From a virus: a DNA stretch of 39,059 nucleotides. The stretch lies in the IMG/VR virus record IMGVR_UViG_3300005613_004701, positions 1-39,059 of that record; one strand, 5' to 3'. The translations under genes and the position numbers were made by a program. The notes beneath the pieces are model-generated. The model did not search any database. It was given only the letters and a program-made list of their open reading frames with translations, and was not told where the DNA came from. Positions 24,393 to 31,976 of this stretch are shown here, in pieces. Numbering within the stretch: the stretch's first letter is position 1; each line of letters opens with the position of its first letter.

Positions 24393-25784
24393 TTATTCAA
24401 AACCTATTCTTCTTTTTGGAACATATTCGCTTCCACAACCAAACTTCTTATCCTTTACCTCTGCTATCGCTTCGTTAAAATGTTTTTGTTTTACTATAGC
24501 TATCTCATTTCCATCAATGCTTTTATCTTCAATTGCGAGAATGGCTGAATATTCCGCTATATGAAAAATATACGCTCCAGGAAGACCTTCCGTCTCACTC
24601 ACCATATCTTTTATATCAATGTCTTTATCGAGTTTGAAATATTTTGTAAAAAGTTTTATCATCTTTTCTCTTTCTTCTTCGCCTGGAACTGGTATCTCTA
24701 TAACCTTGTCAAATCTTCCTGGTCGATTCTTAATAGCCTTTTCTACTTTTTGGATCATGTTAGTAGTTGCTATGGTTATGACATTGGAAAATTCTTCTTC
24801 CAAACCGTCCATGCGGTTCATCAATTCAATGCAAAAATGACTGTCACCACCAGGTTCCCTATCTTCGGTGATATAATCTATGTCTTCGAGAATAAGCAGG
24901 GTAGGAGACAGGTCTTTTGCCATTTCGCATATTCTTGACACATCATTAGTCGTCCTGATGTCTGATGGCAAAATATACAATACGGTCATTTTCATTTCGT
25001 TGACTAGGACTTTGCATATCATCGTCTTGCCGGTTCCAGGCTTACCACATAAAATAATTCCACGCTTTATAGAGATGTTGTTTTTGGCAAGTATATTCCT
25101 GTTTTTGTATAGATTATTAACATTTCTTTTAATAACTTTTTTAATTTTATCTGGTAATACAATAGAATTCCAATTAGTCTTTTCATTCAAGGTAAGAAAC
25201 TTGCAGGATGGAGTTATTTTCTTATTCTTGTATAAATTGTTATCCTTGCCGTATTGTATCCATTCTTCCCAAAAGTCTTTTGGATTTTCGTGCTTGTATA
25301 CTGTATAATGTTGTAGTGTCCCATCATAATTGGGAGTTGTTTGCACAACCACTTTATCTTTAGTCTTTTTGTTTTCTAAAAAAATGAAAGCCTTCTTATA
25401 AAGCACGAAAGTCTTATCAAGTTCAAAATTCTCTATTATCATCTTTGGTTCTTCTATTATGGTTCCTTTAGTAACCCAAAAACGATCAACTATTTCATAT
25501 TTCTTTTTATTGAAAAATTCATTCATCTTGAATTGAATGATATTACTGAGATAAAAGCTTATAGTTGATTCTAGGACTTCGTACTTCTTCCTAAAAAAAC
25601 CTATGACTTTTTCAAGTGCTATTTCCTTGTAATCAAATATTTCAGAAATGTGTCCTATTGTAGAATCTACAAGTTTGACATCAAAGTATTTCTTGTCTTT
25701 GTTACTTTGTGGAAACTTGTAAATTGTAGAAGATTCGCATTCGCCTACAATGTCATAATCATCATTATAATTATCATATTCCAT
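24393..25784 (-). CDS. AAA+ ATPase, BCS1/FtsH-like
   Basis: The protein has 463 residues. The C-terminal half is a classic AAA domain: Walker A GKPGTGKT (247-254), Walker B LLILEDID (about 296-302), sensor 1 TIATTN and second-region-of-homology NRPGRFDK with arginine finger. The N-terminal 235 residues are not a known domain; they contain beta and helical segments, with no transmembrane helix or protease motif. AAA ATPases of this type remodel or unfold proteins. In phages, similar genes are seen as stand-alone chaperone-like ATPases of unknown target. Cotranscribed with the 25794 gene upstream (9-nt gap). Confidence 0.85.
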   Translation of the reverse strand: MEYDNYNDDYDIVGECESSTIYKFPQSNKDKKYFDVKLVDSTIGHISEIFDYKEIALEKVIGFFRKKYEVLESTISFYLSNIIQFKMNEFFNKKKYEIVDRFWVTKGTIIEEPKMIIENFELDKTFVLYKKAFIFLENKKTKDKVVVQTTPNYDGTLQHYTVYKHENPKDFWEEWIQYGKDNNLYKNKKITPSCKFLTLNEKTNWNSIVLPDKIKKVIKRNVNNLYKNRNILAKNNISIKRGIILCGKPGTGKTMICKVLVNEMKMTVLYILPSDIRTTNDVSRICEMAKDLSPTLLILEDIDYITEDREPGGDSHFCIELMNRMDGLEEEFSNVITIATTNMIQKVEKAIKNRPGRFDKVIEIPVPGEEEREKMIKLFTKYFKLDKDIDIKDMVSETEGLPGAYIFHIAEYSAILAIEDKSIDGNEIAIVKQKHFNEAIAEVKDKKFGCGSEYVPKRRIGFE

Positions 25785-25793
25785 TTTTTATTC

Positions 25794-26561
25794 TTATCTC
25801 TTCAATGAACCTTGTGTATCTCTAGCAAATAATTTTTCTACAAGATATTCTCTCCCAATATTGGGATAGAATTCCTTGACCTTACTAACAATTTTCTCTA
25901 AAGGAAAATAATTTTTGAAGAATTTATTATCTGAACAATTTAATATTTTTCTTCCACATGATAATTTTGATATCCATTTAAGACCCCTGTTACAATTTGG
26001 AATCGTATGCTTTTTATGATGATTGTTTATTCCATAAAAATCAGTGTTACCGTCTCTGTATTTACAATCGTAACCAATCAAAACTATTGGATCGCAGCCT
26101 AATGCATACGCCAGTTGAAAAGCAAGCGGGCCGGTACTACCTTTCCCGAATAGAACCATTGGGTTAGGGGGCAATCTAAATGGACCAGGCATTAGCTTAA
26201 ATTGATAAGCTATCCCTCTTGGGTCTGCCGAGTTCCTGCTGTATTTCACTGCTTTTAATTTTGGCAATACAGATCTTTCAGTCATCCAAAGTTCTATATC
26301 TTGCCACATTAATATTGTTGGATCTAAAGATTTAAAAGCCCTGTTAACGCCTATAGTAAAATAGTTCTTTAATAAAGGTTTAATATCATGATCGTTAACA
26401 GACGGACCATTCCCTATAATAAAAACAGGGATATTTTTCATCGTATATTTCCAGCGTCTCACGGTTAGACGTGATTTTTTAGATATATATACCGCTTTTC
26501 TTTTGAGCATTAAATTTTGTCTTTTTAAATCTATGGTTCTAATTCTACATCCCAATGACAT
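25794..26561 (-). CDS. DUF115/MptE-like Rossmann-fold protein
   Basis: Signature segments are PVFIIGNGPSVNDHDIKPL, TIGVNRAFKSLDPTILMW, GSTGPLAFQLAYALGCDP and IVLIGYDCKY. This pattern is shared by DUF115/6-hydroxymethylpterin pyrophosphokinase MptE-like proteins and by GT42-type glycosyltransferase-like phage proteins, so the reaction cannot be told from sequence. The open frame has a 40-residue basic N-terminal extension. The second good ATG (MKNIPVF, about 26441) starts right at the Rossmann fold and is likely the real start, with GGA 8 nt upstream. Confidence 0.6.
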   Translation of the reverse strand: MSLGCRIRTIDLKRQNLMLKRKAVYISKKSRLTVRRWKYTMKNIPVFIIGNGPSVNDHDIKPLLKNYFTIGVNRAFKSLDPTILMWQDIELWMTERSVLPKLKAVKYSRNSADPRGIAYQFKLMPGPFRLPPNPMVLFGKGSTGPLAFQLAYALGCDPIVLIGYDCKYRDGNTDFYGINNHHKKHTIPNCNRGLKWISKLSCGRKILNCSDNKFFKNYFPLEKIVSKVKEFYPNIGREYLVEKLFARDTQGSLKR

Positions 26562-26638
26562 TCCTTTGGTAACAACTCTAAAGGCTTCATACAGCTTTAG
26601 ATGTACTTTTTTATTTTATAAAAATATAAATAATTTTG

Positions 26639-27274
26639 TTATGGAAGAAGAGTCACATCCCAATACCCAATTTCATTCCATTTGTCCGTATTAATAAATT
26701 TGTCCCAGGACTTAGGTCTTTTTTTATCGGCATAAGAATACAATGGATGCCATCTTGGTTCTTTTGGGACAGAAAGCAATTTCAATCCTGCTTCTTGAGG
26801 AGTTCTGTCCTGTTTTTTTACATTAACTTTGAAGTCTGCGATAACAACATTTGTCCATTCTGTCTTACCTCCACGACTTCTAGGTAAAATGTGATCCATC
26901 GTAGCGGTTTTGTAGGTAAGCCTCTTGCCAGAATACTGACAGTTGAAGTTATCTCTAATCAAAAGATTTCTTCTAGTAAGTCTTACCTTCATATCCGGCA
27001 TTTTGTTGTACTTGGTAAGAATTATGATTTCGGGAAGCCTTACCTTAAATGTTTTAACATTTATCCACTTATATCCATAATCATCTTCATCATTGATAGA
27101 AAGAGAAAAATCTTTGAACCAATCTTCCCACGAATAAGACATATAAGTTTCGTCATCGAGAAATCTGGCTCTACGAGAAAGGGTTTTGCATAAGGTCTTT
27201 CTGAAAGACTCTACACGAATTGCGTTCCAACTTTTATTGAGAACTAAGGTAGGATTTTCAAGGATTGATCTCAT
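26639..27274 (-). CDS. HNH endonuclease lacking the zinc cysteines
   Basis: The 211-residue protein matches the stand-alone HNH family that begins VLNKSWNAIRVES and carries a C-terminal nuclease core. That core includes LTRRNLLIRDNFNCQYSG, then the HNH motif MDHILPRSRGGKTEWTNV. Catalytic DH and Asn are present. The zinc-binding pairs usual in this family (CxxC twice) are reduced to CQYS and ADFK. It either folds without zinc or is impaired. It overlaps the macrodomain gene by 17 nt. Likely a free-standing mobile endonuclease or a packaging/nicking nuclease; it is not linked to an intein here. Confidence 0.8.
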   Translation of the reverse strand: MRSILENPTLVLNKSWNAIRVESFRKTLCKTLSRRARFLDDETYMSYSWEDWFKDFSLSINDEDDYGYKWINVKTFKVRLPEIIILTKYNKMPDMKVRLTRRNLLIRDNFNCQYSGKRLTYKTATMDHILPRSRGGKTEWTNVVIADFKVNVKKQDRTPQEAGLKLLSVPKEPRWHPLYSYADKKRPKSWDKFINTDKWNEIGYWDVTLLP

Positions 27275-27788
27275 TATTTAATACACTATTAATTTCTTTT
27301 ATAAAATTACTGTTCTTATCTACAAAACATATATCAAACATATCACTAGCATTTTGAGCGGCGTTAACCATTATCCTGGCTACCGAAGATTTGTCTAGCC
27401 CTCCAATGCCGGTTCCAAGAGCTGTTATTGACAAAGATCTGACTCCATCAATAACAGCTTGAGTAAATATACTTTTCATTGCTCTTTTGACAATATCCAA
27501 ACTGGTAGGCCCGCCAGGATATTTCATAGTTACAGCATGATAAATATATTTAACTCCATTCTCTGACAACTTGCCAGATTTTGTAATGTAACATTCTCCC
27601 TCATTAACTGGCGAACCGTTTTCCAAACAAGCCTTTCTCGCATTGTCTTGTATCTCGTACCCGCCAGCAGTTCGTATGGCACCTGCTACACCAGCGCCCA
27701 TGGTCCCGATACCATTAGCGGCATTAACGATTACATCGGTCTTGGCCTCTGTAATATCTCCAACGTATGCTTTTATTGATTTAGCCAT
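27258..27788 (-). CDS. macrodomain protein (ADP-ribose binding or hydrolysing)
   Basis: The whole 176-residue protein is one macrodomain. The N-terminal VGDITEAKTDVIVNAAN, the Gly-rich GTMGAGVAGAI loop and the C-terminal ALGTGIGGLDKSSV loop form the ADP-ribose pocket. Macrodomains bind ADP-ribose derivatives or remove ADP-ribose from proteins or nucleic acids. Next to a NAD-synthesis operon and with an ADP-ribosyltransferase-like gene elsewhere in the window, a role in NAD/ADP-ribose signalling or anti-defence is attractive but inferred. It shares an operon with the sigma factor gene (9-nt gap). Confidence 0.88.
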   Translation of the reverse strand: MAKSIKAYVGDITEAKTDVIVNAANGIGTMGAGVAGAIRTAGGYEIQDNARKACLENGSPVNEGECYITKSGKLSENGVKYIYHAVTMKYPGGPTSLDIVKRAMKSIFTQAVIDGVRSLSITALGTGIGGLDKSSVARIMVNAAQNASDMFDICFVDKNSNFIKEINSVLNNEINP

Positions 27789-27797
27789 TTTCGTTTT

Positions 27798-28622
27798 TCA
27801 AAATAAAGAATCATTACTATTACATCTCTCTATTATACTTAAAATTTCATCACCAAAGTAGGAAGGATTAACTTTTATTCTAATTTTTAATCTCTTCAAA
27901 ATATTGTGGTACATCTGGCTAATCCTTGACTCGGATATTTCAAGTTCCTCTGCTATTTCTTTCATCGTCAGATCTCTATAATAGTAATAGTATACGATTT
28001 TTCTTTCAAGATTCGTGAACCTCTTCCCAATAAGTTTATTCAAAAATTCTTTACGCAATACCTCCCCATCAGGTGCCGCACAATTATGTGCTTCAAGATA
28101 CATGTTAAAATCCTTCTTATTGTCACTATCGTCTATGTCAGGGTTCAAACACGCCTCTATACTAGACACAGATTTTGCTTTGAACTTGCCTATGTTGCTA
28201 TTATATTCTTCTTCGTTTATATCCAATCTTTTTAGAATATCAGCTTCTGCCATCTTCTTGCCATATTTGTTTTCTAGATTATGACGCTCTTTTTCTATGT
28301 TTGATTGTCTTACTCTTACGCTTCTTGGAACCCAATCTTCCTTTCTTAATCCATCAAGCATCGATCCCCTGATTCTTATATAAGCGTAAGTTTCAAATTT
28401 ATTACCTCTAGTCATATCAAATCGTTCAATTGCCCTGTAAAGTCCATCAACTCCATGCGAAGCTAATTCAGATGAAGAAACGTGATTATTCAGCTTTCTT
28501 GATAACCTAAATGCAATTTTGTTTACAAAATCAAAATAGTGTTCAACTAGTTTGTTCTTGCTTTCGTCGTCTCTGTCTGTTAAATAAGTGTCCCATGTTT
28601 GAGAAAGTTCCTGCTGTTTCAT
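27798..28622 (-). CDS. RNA polymerase sigma factor, FliA/WhiG (sigma-28) class
   Basis: The protein is about 274 residues. Region 2 is diagnostic for this class: SSELASHGVDGLYRAIERFD, then NKFETYAYIRIRGSMLDGLR and EDWVPRSVR. Region 4 has LTMKEIAEELEISESRISQM, a helix-turn-helix that reads -35. ATG 28622 is preferred over the 15-codon upstream start because GGAGA lies 5 nt before it. Phages usually use T4 gp55-like or other sigma factors for late genes; a FliA-type protein is less common. It may direct host polymerase to a set of phage promoters. It is read from a promoter in the 28711-28784 region, divergent from pncB. Confidence 0.92.
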   Translation of the reverse strand: MKQQELSQTWDTYLTDRDDESKNKLVEHYFDFVNKIAFRLSRKLNNHVSSSELASHGVDGLYRAIERFDMTRGNKFETYAYIRIRGSMLDGLRKEDWVPRSVRVRQSNIEKERHNLENKYGKKMAEADILKRLDINEEEYNSNIGKFKAKSVSSIEACLNPDIDDSDNKKDFNMYLEAHNCAAPDGEVLRKEFLNKLIGKRFTNLERKIVYYYYYRDLTMKEIAEELEISESRISQMYHNILKRLKIRIKVNPSYFGDEILSIIERCNSNDSLF

Positions 28623-28710
28623 TAAAATCTCCAAAAGATAAAATATTATCTTCGGCAAGAAGTGCAACGAATCAAGAGAACATCAATAGCGACAACGAAG
28701 TACTAATGGT

Positions 28711-28784
28711 ATTATACGATAAAACGACACACGAACGCAAATATTTTCTGAAAATATTTTTGTGATCAAGTTTTACCGTATAAT
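28711..28784. promoter_or_regulatory. mirror-symmetric divergent promoter region with central palindrome
   Basis: Two TATAAT boxes face outward: minus 28716-28711 (towards the sigma gene) and plus 28779-28784 (towards pncB). Each is preceded by the same text, GTTTTA(T/C)CGTATAATA. Midway lies a perfect palindrome, AAATATTTTC-T-GAAAATATTT (28739-28759), whose centre is within 2 bp of the midpoint of the boxes. -35 elements are weak (TTGCGT for minus, none well spaced for plus), suggesting an activated or phage-specific promoter pair controlled by a dimeric regulator. Confidence 0.6.
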
Positions 28785-28805
28785 ATTATTACATATGAGT
28801 TTTAA

Positions 28806-28904
28806 AATCGGTAAATTTTGCTGTTTTCCCGATTCTAAATCAAAATTTATGCTATATACTAAGAACTTGAGCAGAAATCGGGTGATCTATGAAACTTCCC
28901 GATT
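28806..28904 (+). promoter_or_regulatory. pncB leader with two tandem hairpins sharing the same stem
   Basis: Hairpin 1 pairs AATCGG (28806-28811) with CCGATT (28829-28834). Hairpin 2 pairs AATCGGG (28876-28882) with CCCGATT (28898-28904). Because the arms are interchangeable, 28828-28834 could also pair with 28876-28882, giving an alternative fold. The 180-nt leader ends with AAAGGA and ATG of pncB. It may be a regulatory leader or repeated operator; I do not recognise a known NAD riboswitch class. Confidence 0.45.
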
Positions 28905-28962
28905 CCTGTAATAATTTCACGATTTGTAACTCAAGATGTAATATAAAAAAAAGGATGAAACA

Positions 28963-30120
28963 ATGATTCAGTCTATACTCGATAGCGATATGTATAAATT
29001 CAGCATGATGAATGCCGTAATGCAATTGTACCCAAATGCAGTTGTCAGGTACGACTTCTTCAATCGCGGAAAAACAGAATTCCCAAAAGACTTCGACAAA
29101 CTACTCAAATACGAAGTGCAAGACATGAGAAATTGGCCGTTGCTTGAGCAACGCGAAAAAAATTGGCTCAAGAAAAACTGCCCATTTCTTCCTGATACTT
29201 ATATAGACCTTTTAGCAGGCTATCATTTTGATCCGAACGAAGTAAATATCAGCCAGGATAATGGCGAATTAAAAATCTATATCGTTGGACCATGGTACAA
29301 GACAATTCTTTGGGAAGTCCCATTAATGGCATTGATAAGTGAACTTTATTTTAAAGAAATTGGTTGCGTGCCAAATCCAGATTACATCAATGTTGCCGCA
29401 AAAAAAGGTAAAGAACTAGAAGAAATAGGAGCATATTTTGCGGATTTTGGAACTCGTAGACGTTTTTCTTTTGTCGTTCATTCTCATGTCGTCAAAAAGT
29501 TAAAAGAATTCAAAACATTTGTTGGGACCAGCAATGTCTATCTTGCAATGAAAAATGACATTAAACCAATAGGAACTGAAGCACACGAATTCCAACAATT
29601 TCACGCTGCTAAATATGGATACAGAATAGCTAACTCGATCACTCTTGGGAAATGGATTGACGTATATCATGGAGATCTTGGCATCGCATTAACCGACACG
29701 TTCACTACAGATGATTTTTTTAAATCGTTCGATATGATGTACGCCAAGCTATTCGATGGGTTGAGACATGATTCAGGAGATCCTGTTACTTTTACCAAAA
29801 AGGCAATCAAACATTATGAAAGTCTTGGAATCGATCCAATAACCAAAACAATCATTTTCTCTGATGGATTAAATGTGAAAGAAGTAAAAACCATACATGA
29901 GTTCTGCAAAGGTAAGATTAAAGACGCCTACGGAATTGGTACAAACCTATCAAACGATGTTGGAGCTGAACCTCTGAATATCGTCATTAAAATGACTGCT
30001 GCCAAACCAGAAGGCAAAGGCAAGTGGATTCAAACTTGCAAACTGTCAGACATACCAGGTAAACATACTGGAGATCCCAATGCAATAAAACTTTGCAAAG
30101 AAGTTCTTGGGATACAATAA
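28963..30120 (+). CDS. pncB: nicotinate phosphoribosyltransferase
   Basis: It converts nicotinate, PRPP and ATP into nicotinate mononucleotide, the first Preiss-Handler step of NAD synthesis. The 385-residue length fits bacterial PncB. Signatures in order: ILDSDMYKFSMMNAVMQLYP, NGELKIYIVGPWYKTILWEV, DFGTRRRF, FVGTSN, GTEAHEF, then LRHDSGDP with the autophosphorylated His (H269), and YGIGTNLSND. Nicotinamide phosphoribosyltransferase is a related alternative, but similarity to enterobacterial PncB is clear throughout. AAAGGA lies 7 nt before ATG. First gene of the plus-strand NAD operon. Confidence 0.93.
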   Translation: MIQSILDSDMYKFSMMNAVMQLYPNAVVRYDFFNRGKTEFPKDFDKLLKYEVQDMRNWPLLEQREKNWLKKNCPFLPDTYIDLLAGYHFDPNEVNISQDNGELKIYIVGPWYKTILWEVPLMALISELYFKEIGCVPNPDYINVAAKKGKELEEIGAYFADFGTRRRFSFVVHSHVVKKLKEFKTFVGTSNVYLAMKNDIKPIGTEAHEFQQFHAAKYGYRIANSITLGKWIDVYHGDLGIALTDTFTTDDFFKSFDMMYAKLFDGLRHDSGDPVTFTKKAIKHYESLGIDPITKTIIFSDGLNVKEVKTIHEFCKGKIKDAYGIGTNLSNDVGAEPLNIVIKMTAAKPEGKGKWIQTCKLSDIPGKHTGDPNAIKLCKEVLGIQ

Positions 30121-30179
30121 TGAAAACAATAAGAATGAGTAGACCTATTTTTGTCTAGTTCTAGGTACTAGGTAATAAA
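30120..30179 (+). pseudogene. decayed copy of the Ser-X mini-gene
   Basis: ATGAAAACAATAAGAATGAG overlaps the pncB stop and resembles the leader of the mini-gene at 30405. The text then shrinks to TCTAGTTCTAGGTACTAGGT, like the ends of intact copies, with an in-frame TAG after 12 codons. Probably a contracted or broken repeat unit. Confidence 0.55.
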
Positions 30180-30398
30180 ATGAAAATGATCCTTAAAACT
30201 AATTCTAGTTCTGAATCTTATTCTTGGTCTAGTTCTTGGTCTAGTTCTTTGTCTTGGTCTTATTCTTGGTCTATTTCTAGGTCTTTTTCTTGGTCTTTGT
30301 CTTGGTCTTTGTCTTTGTCTTATTCTACGTCTAGTTCTTGGTCTTTGTCTACGTCTAAGGCTTGGTCTACGTCTAGTTCTAGGGCTTGGTCTAGGTAA
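30180..30398 (+). CDS. Ser-X dipeptide-repeat mini-protein, copy A (72 aa)
   Basis: The leader is MKMILKTN, followed by 32 perfect two-residue units: every odd position from 9 to 71 is Ser (30) or Ala (2). Even positions vary among Trp (9 times), Ser, Leu, Tyr, Thr, Arg, Ile, Phe, Lys and Glu, and the end is WSR. At DNA level each unit is TCT plus a triplet starting almost always with A or T. Despite many T-first triplets none is a stop, which supports translation on this strand. As a beta-strand one face would be Ser and the other largely aromatic. The final TCTAGGTAA supplies AGG before the next start. No known family recognised. Confidence 0.65.
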   Translation: MKMILKTNSSSESYSWSSSWSSSLSWSYSWSISRSFSWSLSWSLSLSYSTSSSWSLSTSKAWSTSSSRAWSR

Positions 30399-30404
30399 CA
30401 AATT

Positions 30405-30563
30405 ATGAAAATGATACAAAAAATAATAAGAACAAATAGGTCTTATTTTTACTCTTGGTCTAATTCTAGTTCTATATCTTTGTCTTATTCTAGTTCTTGG
30501 TCTTTGTCTAGGTCTTTGTCTTTGCCTAGTTCTAGATCTTGGTCTTTGTCTAGGTCTAATTAA
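30405..30563 (+). CDS. Ser-X dipeptide-repeat mini-protein, copy B (52 aa)
   Basis: The start ATGAAAATGAT matches copies A and C. The leader is MKMIQKIIRTNR, then 20 dipeptide units, Ser-first in nearly all, such as SWSNSSSISLSYSSSWSL, ending SRSN. It begins 6 nt after the stop of copy A and ends 6 nt before the NUDIX start. The same TAACAAAT(T/C)ATGAAAAT junction is found at both borders, suggesting reinitiation along one mRNA and tandem duplication. Function unknown. Confidence 0.62.
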   Translation: MKMIQKIIRTNRSYFYSWSNSSSISLSYSSSWSLSRSLSLPSSRSWSLSRSN

Positions 30564-30569
30564 CAAATC

Positions 30570-31118
30570 ATGAAAATTAAAAATAGAAAACAAATAACTT
30601 CGTTCCCTTTTATTAATCTATTCAAAGCAGAATACGAACATAAGGGGAAGAATATGCAATGGATTTATGCCAGCAGATCAAATACCACATCCAAAACAGA
30701 CGCGGTTGCGGTTATCGGAATAATTACTGACAAAAATCCTAGACTCACAAAAATTGTATTAATAAAACAATACAGAGTAGCATTAGGAGACTATATAATA
30801 GAATTTCCAGCAGGACTTATAAACGAAGGAGAATCGGCAGAAGAAACAGCGAAACGAGAGTTTAAAGAGGAAACAGGAATGGAACTAAAAAATATATTTA
30901 CCACTAGTCCACCTGTTTATAATTCAGCAGGACTCTCAAACGAGACTGTTATTATCGTCTATGGTATCGCAAAAGGAAAACCATCTACAGATCTAAATGA
31001 GTCATCAGAAGACATAGAAATTCTAACCCCTACTTACCAAGAACTCTCAGAATTAATGTTAACTGACATTAAATTCTCCGCAAAAACTTGGTTATTTTTA
31101 AAGAGTTGTATTGGCTAA
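30570..31118 (+). CDS. NUDIX hydrolase, ADP-ribose pyrophosphatase type
   Basis: The NUDIX box is complete at residues 82-104: GLINEGESAEETAKREFKEE followed by TGM. The preceding IKQYRV and YIIEFPAG are typical of ADP-ribose pyrophosphatases (NudF-like). These split ADP-ribose into AMP and ribose 5-phosphate. ATG follows copy B by 6 nt without a clear Shine-Dalgarno sequence, so translation probably depends on reinitiation. In the pncB-nadE operon it could recycle ADP-ribose released by NAD-consuming defences or by ADP-ribosylation turnover. Confidence 0.9.
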   Translation: MKIKNRKQITSFPFINLFKAEYEHKGKNMQWIYASRSNTTSKTDAVAVIGIITDKNPRLTKIVLIKQYRVALGDYIIEFPAGLINEGESAEETAKREFKEETGMELKNIFTTSPPVYNSAGLSNETVIIVYGIAKGKPSTDLNESSEDIEILTPTYQELSELMLTDIKFSAKTWLFLKSCIG

Positions 31119-31160
31119 TTTATAATAAGGTTTTATTTCAAAGGCAAAGGGAAATTTCAT

Positions 31161-31976
31161 ATGGAACCCAAAATTTTAATAGAAAAAATAACTAAATGGC
31201 TTGTAGATTACTGCAAGGCAAACAATGTAAATTCACTAGTTGTAGGCGTATCAGGTGGTATCGATTCATCTGTTGTCGAAAGATTGTGCGAAGGAACAAG
31301 TATTAAAACTATTTGCATAGCTATGCCATTCGATACAAACGAAGACAGCGAATCATTAAGATTGGCAAGACTTCTTTGTTCGAATAGAGACATACTTTTT
31401 ACAGTATATCCAATAGGAATTATAGCAAAAGCATATTTCGCAACATCATCATTTGTTTCCTCCGGTTTTGATTCTATCACCAACAAAAGTATTTATTTGG
31501 GAGGAGAAGACAAAATAAGACAAGGCAACATAAGATCAAGAATCAGGGCCAATATTCTTTGCGATATCGCCCACAGAGAGGGCGGGATAGTTGTTGGTAC
31601 AGGGAATAAAGATGAAGATGAAATAGGATACTTCACCAAATGGGGAGATGGGGCAGTTGATATTTGCCCATTGTCCTCAATCCATAAATCAACTGTATAT
31701 AAAATAGCAAAACTGCTTAATGTTCCAAAAGAGATCATAGATGCCAAACCAACAGCAGGCTTGTGGGACGGACAAACAGACGAAGACGAGTTAGGCATGA
31801 CATACGATGAAGTTGAGTGGGCAATCAGATGGGACGATGAAAAAGAAAAGCGCAAATTCCTAACCAAAAACAGACCGTCGAATTACCAGTCTATTCTAAT
31901 CAAGGTTAGAGACAGAAGAAAATCTAACAAGCACAAGTTGTCCTACCCGCTTGTATTCGATCCAACGATAAATTGA
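31161..31976 (+). CDS. nadE: ammonia-dependent NAD synthetase
   Basis: It adenylates and amidates nicotinate adenine dinucleotide to NAD, the last Preiss-Handler step. The PP-loop motif SGGIDSS is at residues 31-37. GTGNKDEDEIGYFTKWGDGA and PTAGLWDGQTDEDELGMTYD are strong family signatures. There is no N-terminal glutaminase domain, so it uses ammonia. Length 271 matches the short bacterial form. AAAGGGA lies upstream of ATG. No nadD-type adenylyltransferase is in the window, so that step must come from the host or from elsewhere in the phage. The 3' end overlaps the convergent spanin gene by 34 nt. Confidence 0.95.
   Translation: MEPKILIEKITKWLVDYCKANNVNSLVVGVSGGIDSSVVERLCEGTSIKTICIAMPFDTNEDSESLRLARLLCSNRDILFTVYPIGIIAKAYFATSSFVSSGFDSITNKSIYLGGEDKIRQGNIRSRIRANILCDIAHREGGIVVGTGNKDEDEIGYFTKWGDGAVDICPLSSIHKSTVYKIAKLLNVPKEIIDAKPTAGLWDGQTDEDELGMTYDEVEWAIRWDDEKEKRKFLTKNRPSNYQSILIKVRDRRKSNKHKLSYPLVFDPTIN

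Noticed and set aside
26639-27274. IscB-type nuclease that would pair with the structured RNA-like elements
   Set aside because: The protein lacks the N-terminal PLMP and split RuvC motifs of IscB and belongs to a stand-alone HNH family.
28963-30120. Nicotinamide phosphoribosyltransferase (NAMPT) instead of PncB
   Set aside because: Segment order and motifs (GPWYKTILWEV, DFGTRRRF, LRHDSGDP) follow bacterial nicotinate phosphoribosyltransferases throughout.
30188-30562. CRISPR-like or simple microsatellite array
   Set aside because: The unit is only 6 bp, with no fixed-length spacers. A pure microsatellite would not keep one fixed codon while varying the other without producing stops.
30168-30593. 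Arg-Pro/Arg-Gln repeat ORF of 141 codons on the minus strand
   Set aside because: It is the antisense of the Ser-X arrays. It has no leader or terminus in common with the minus-strand reading of copy C, while the plus-strand frames of copies A and B match copy C at both ends.
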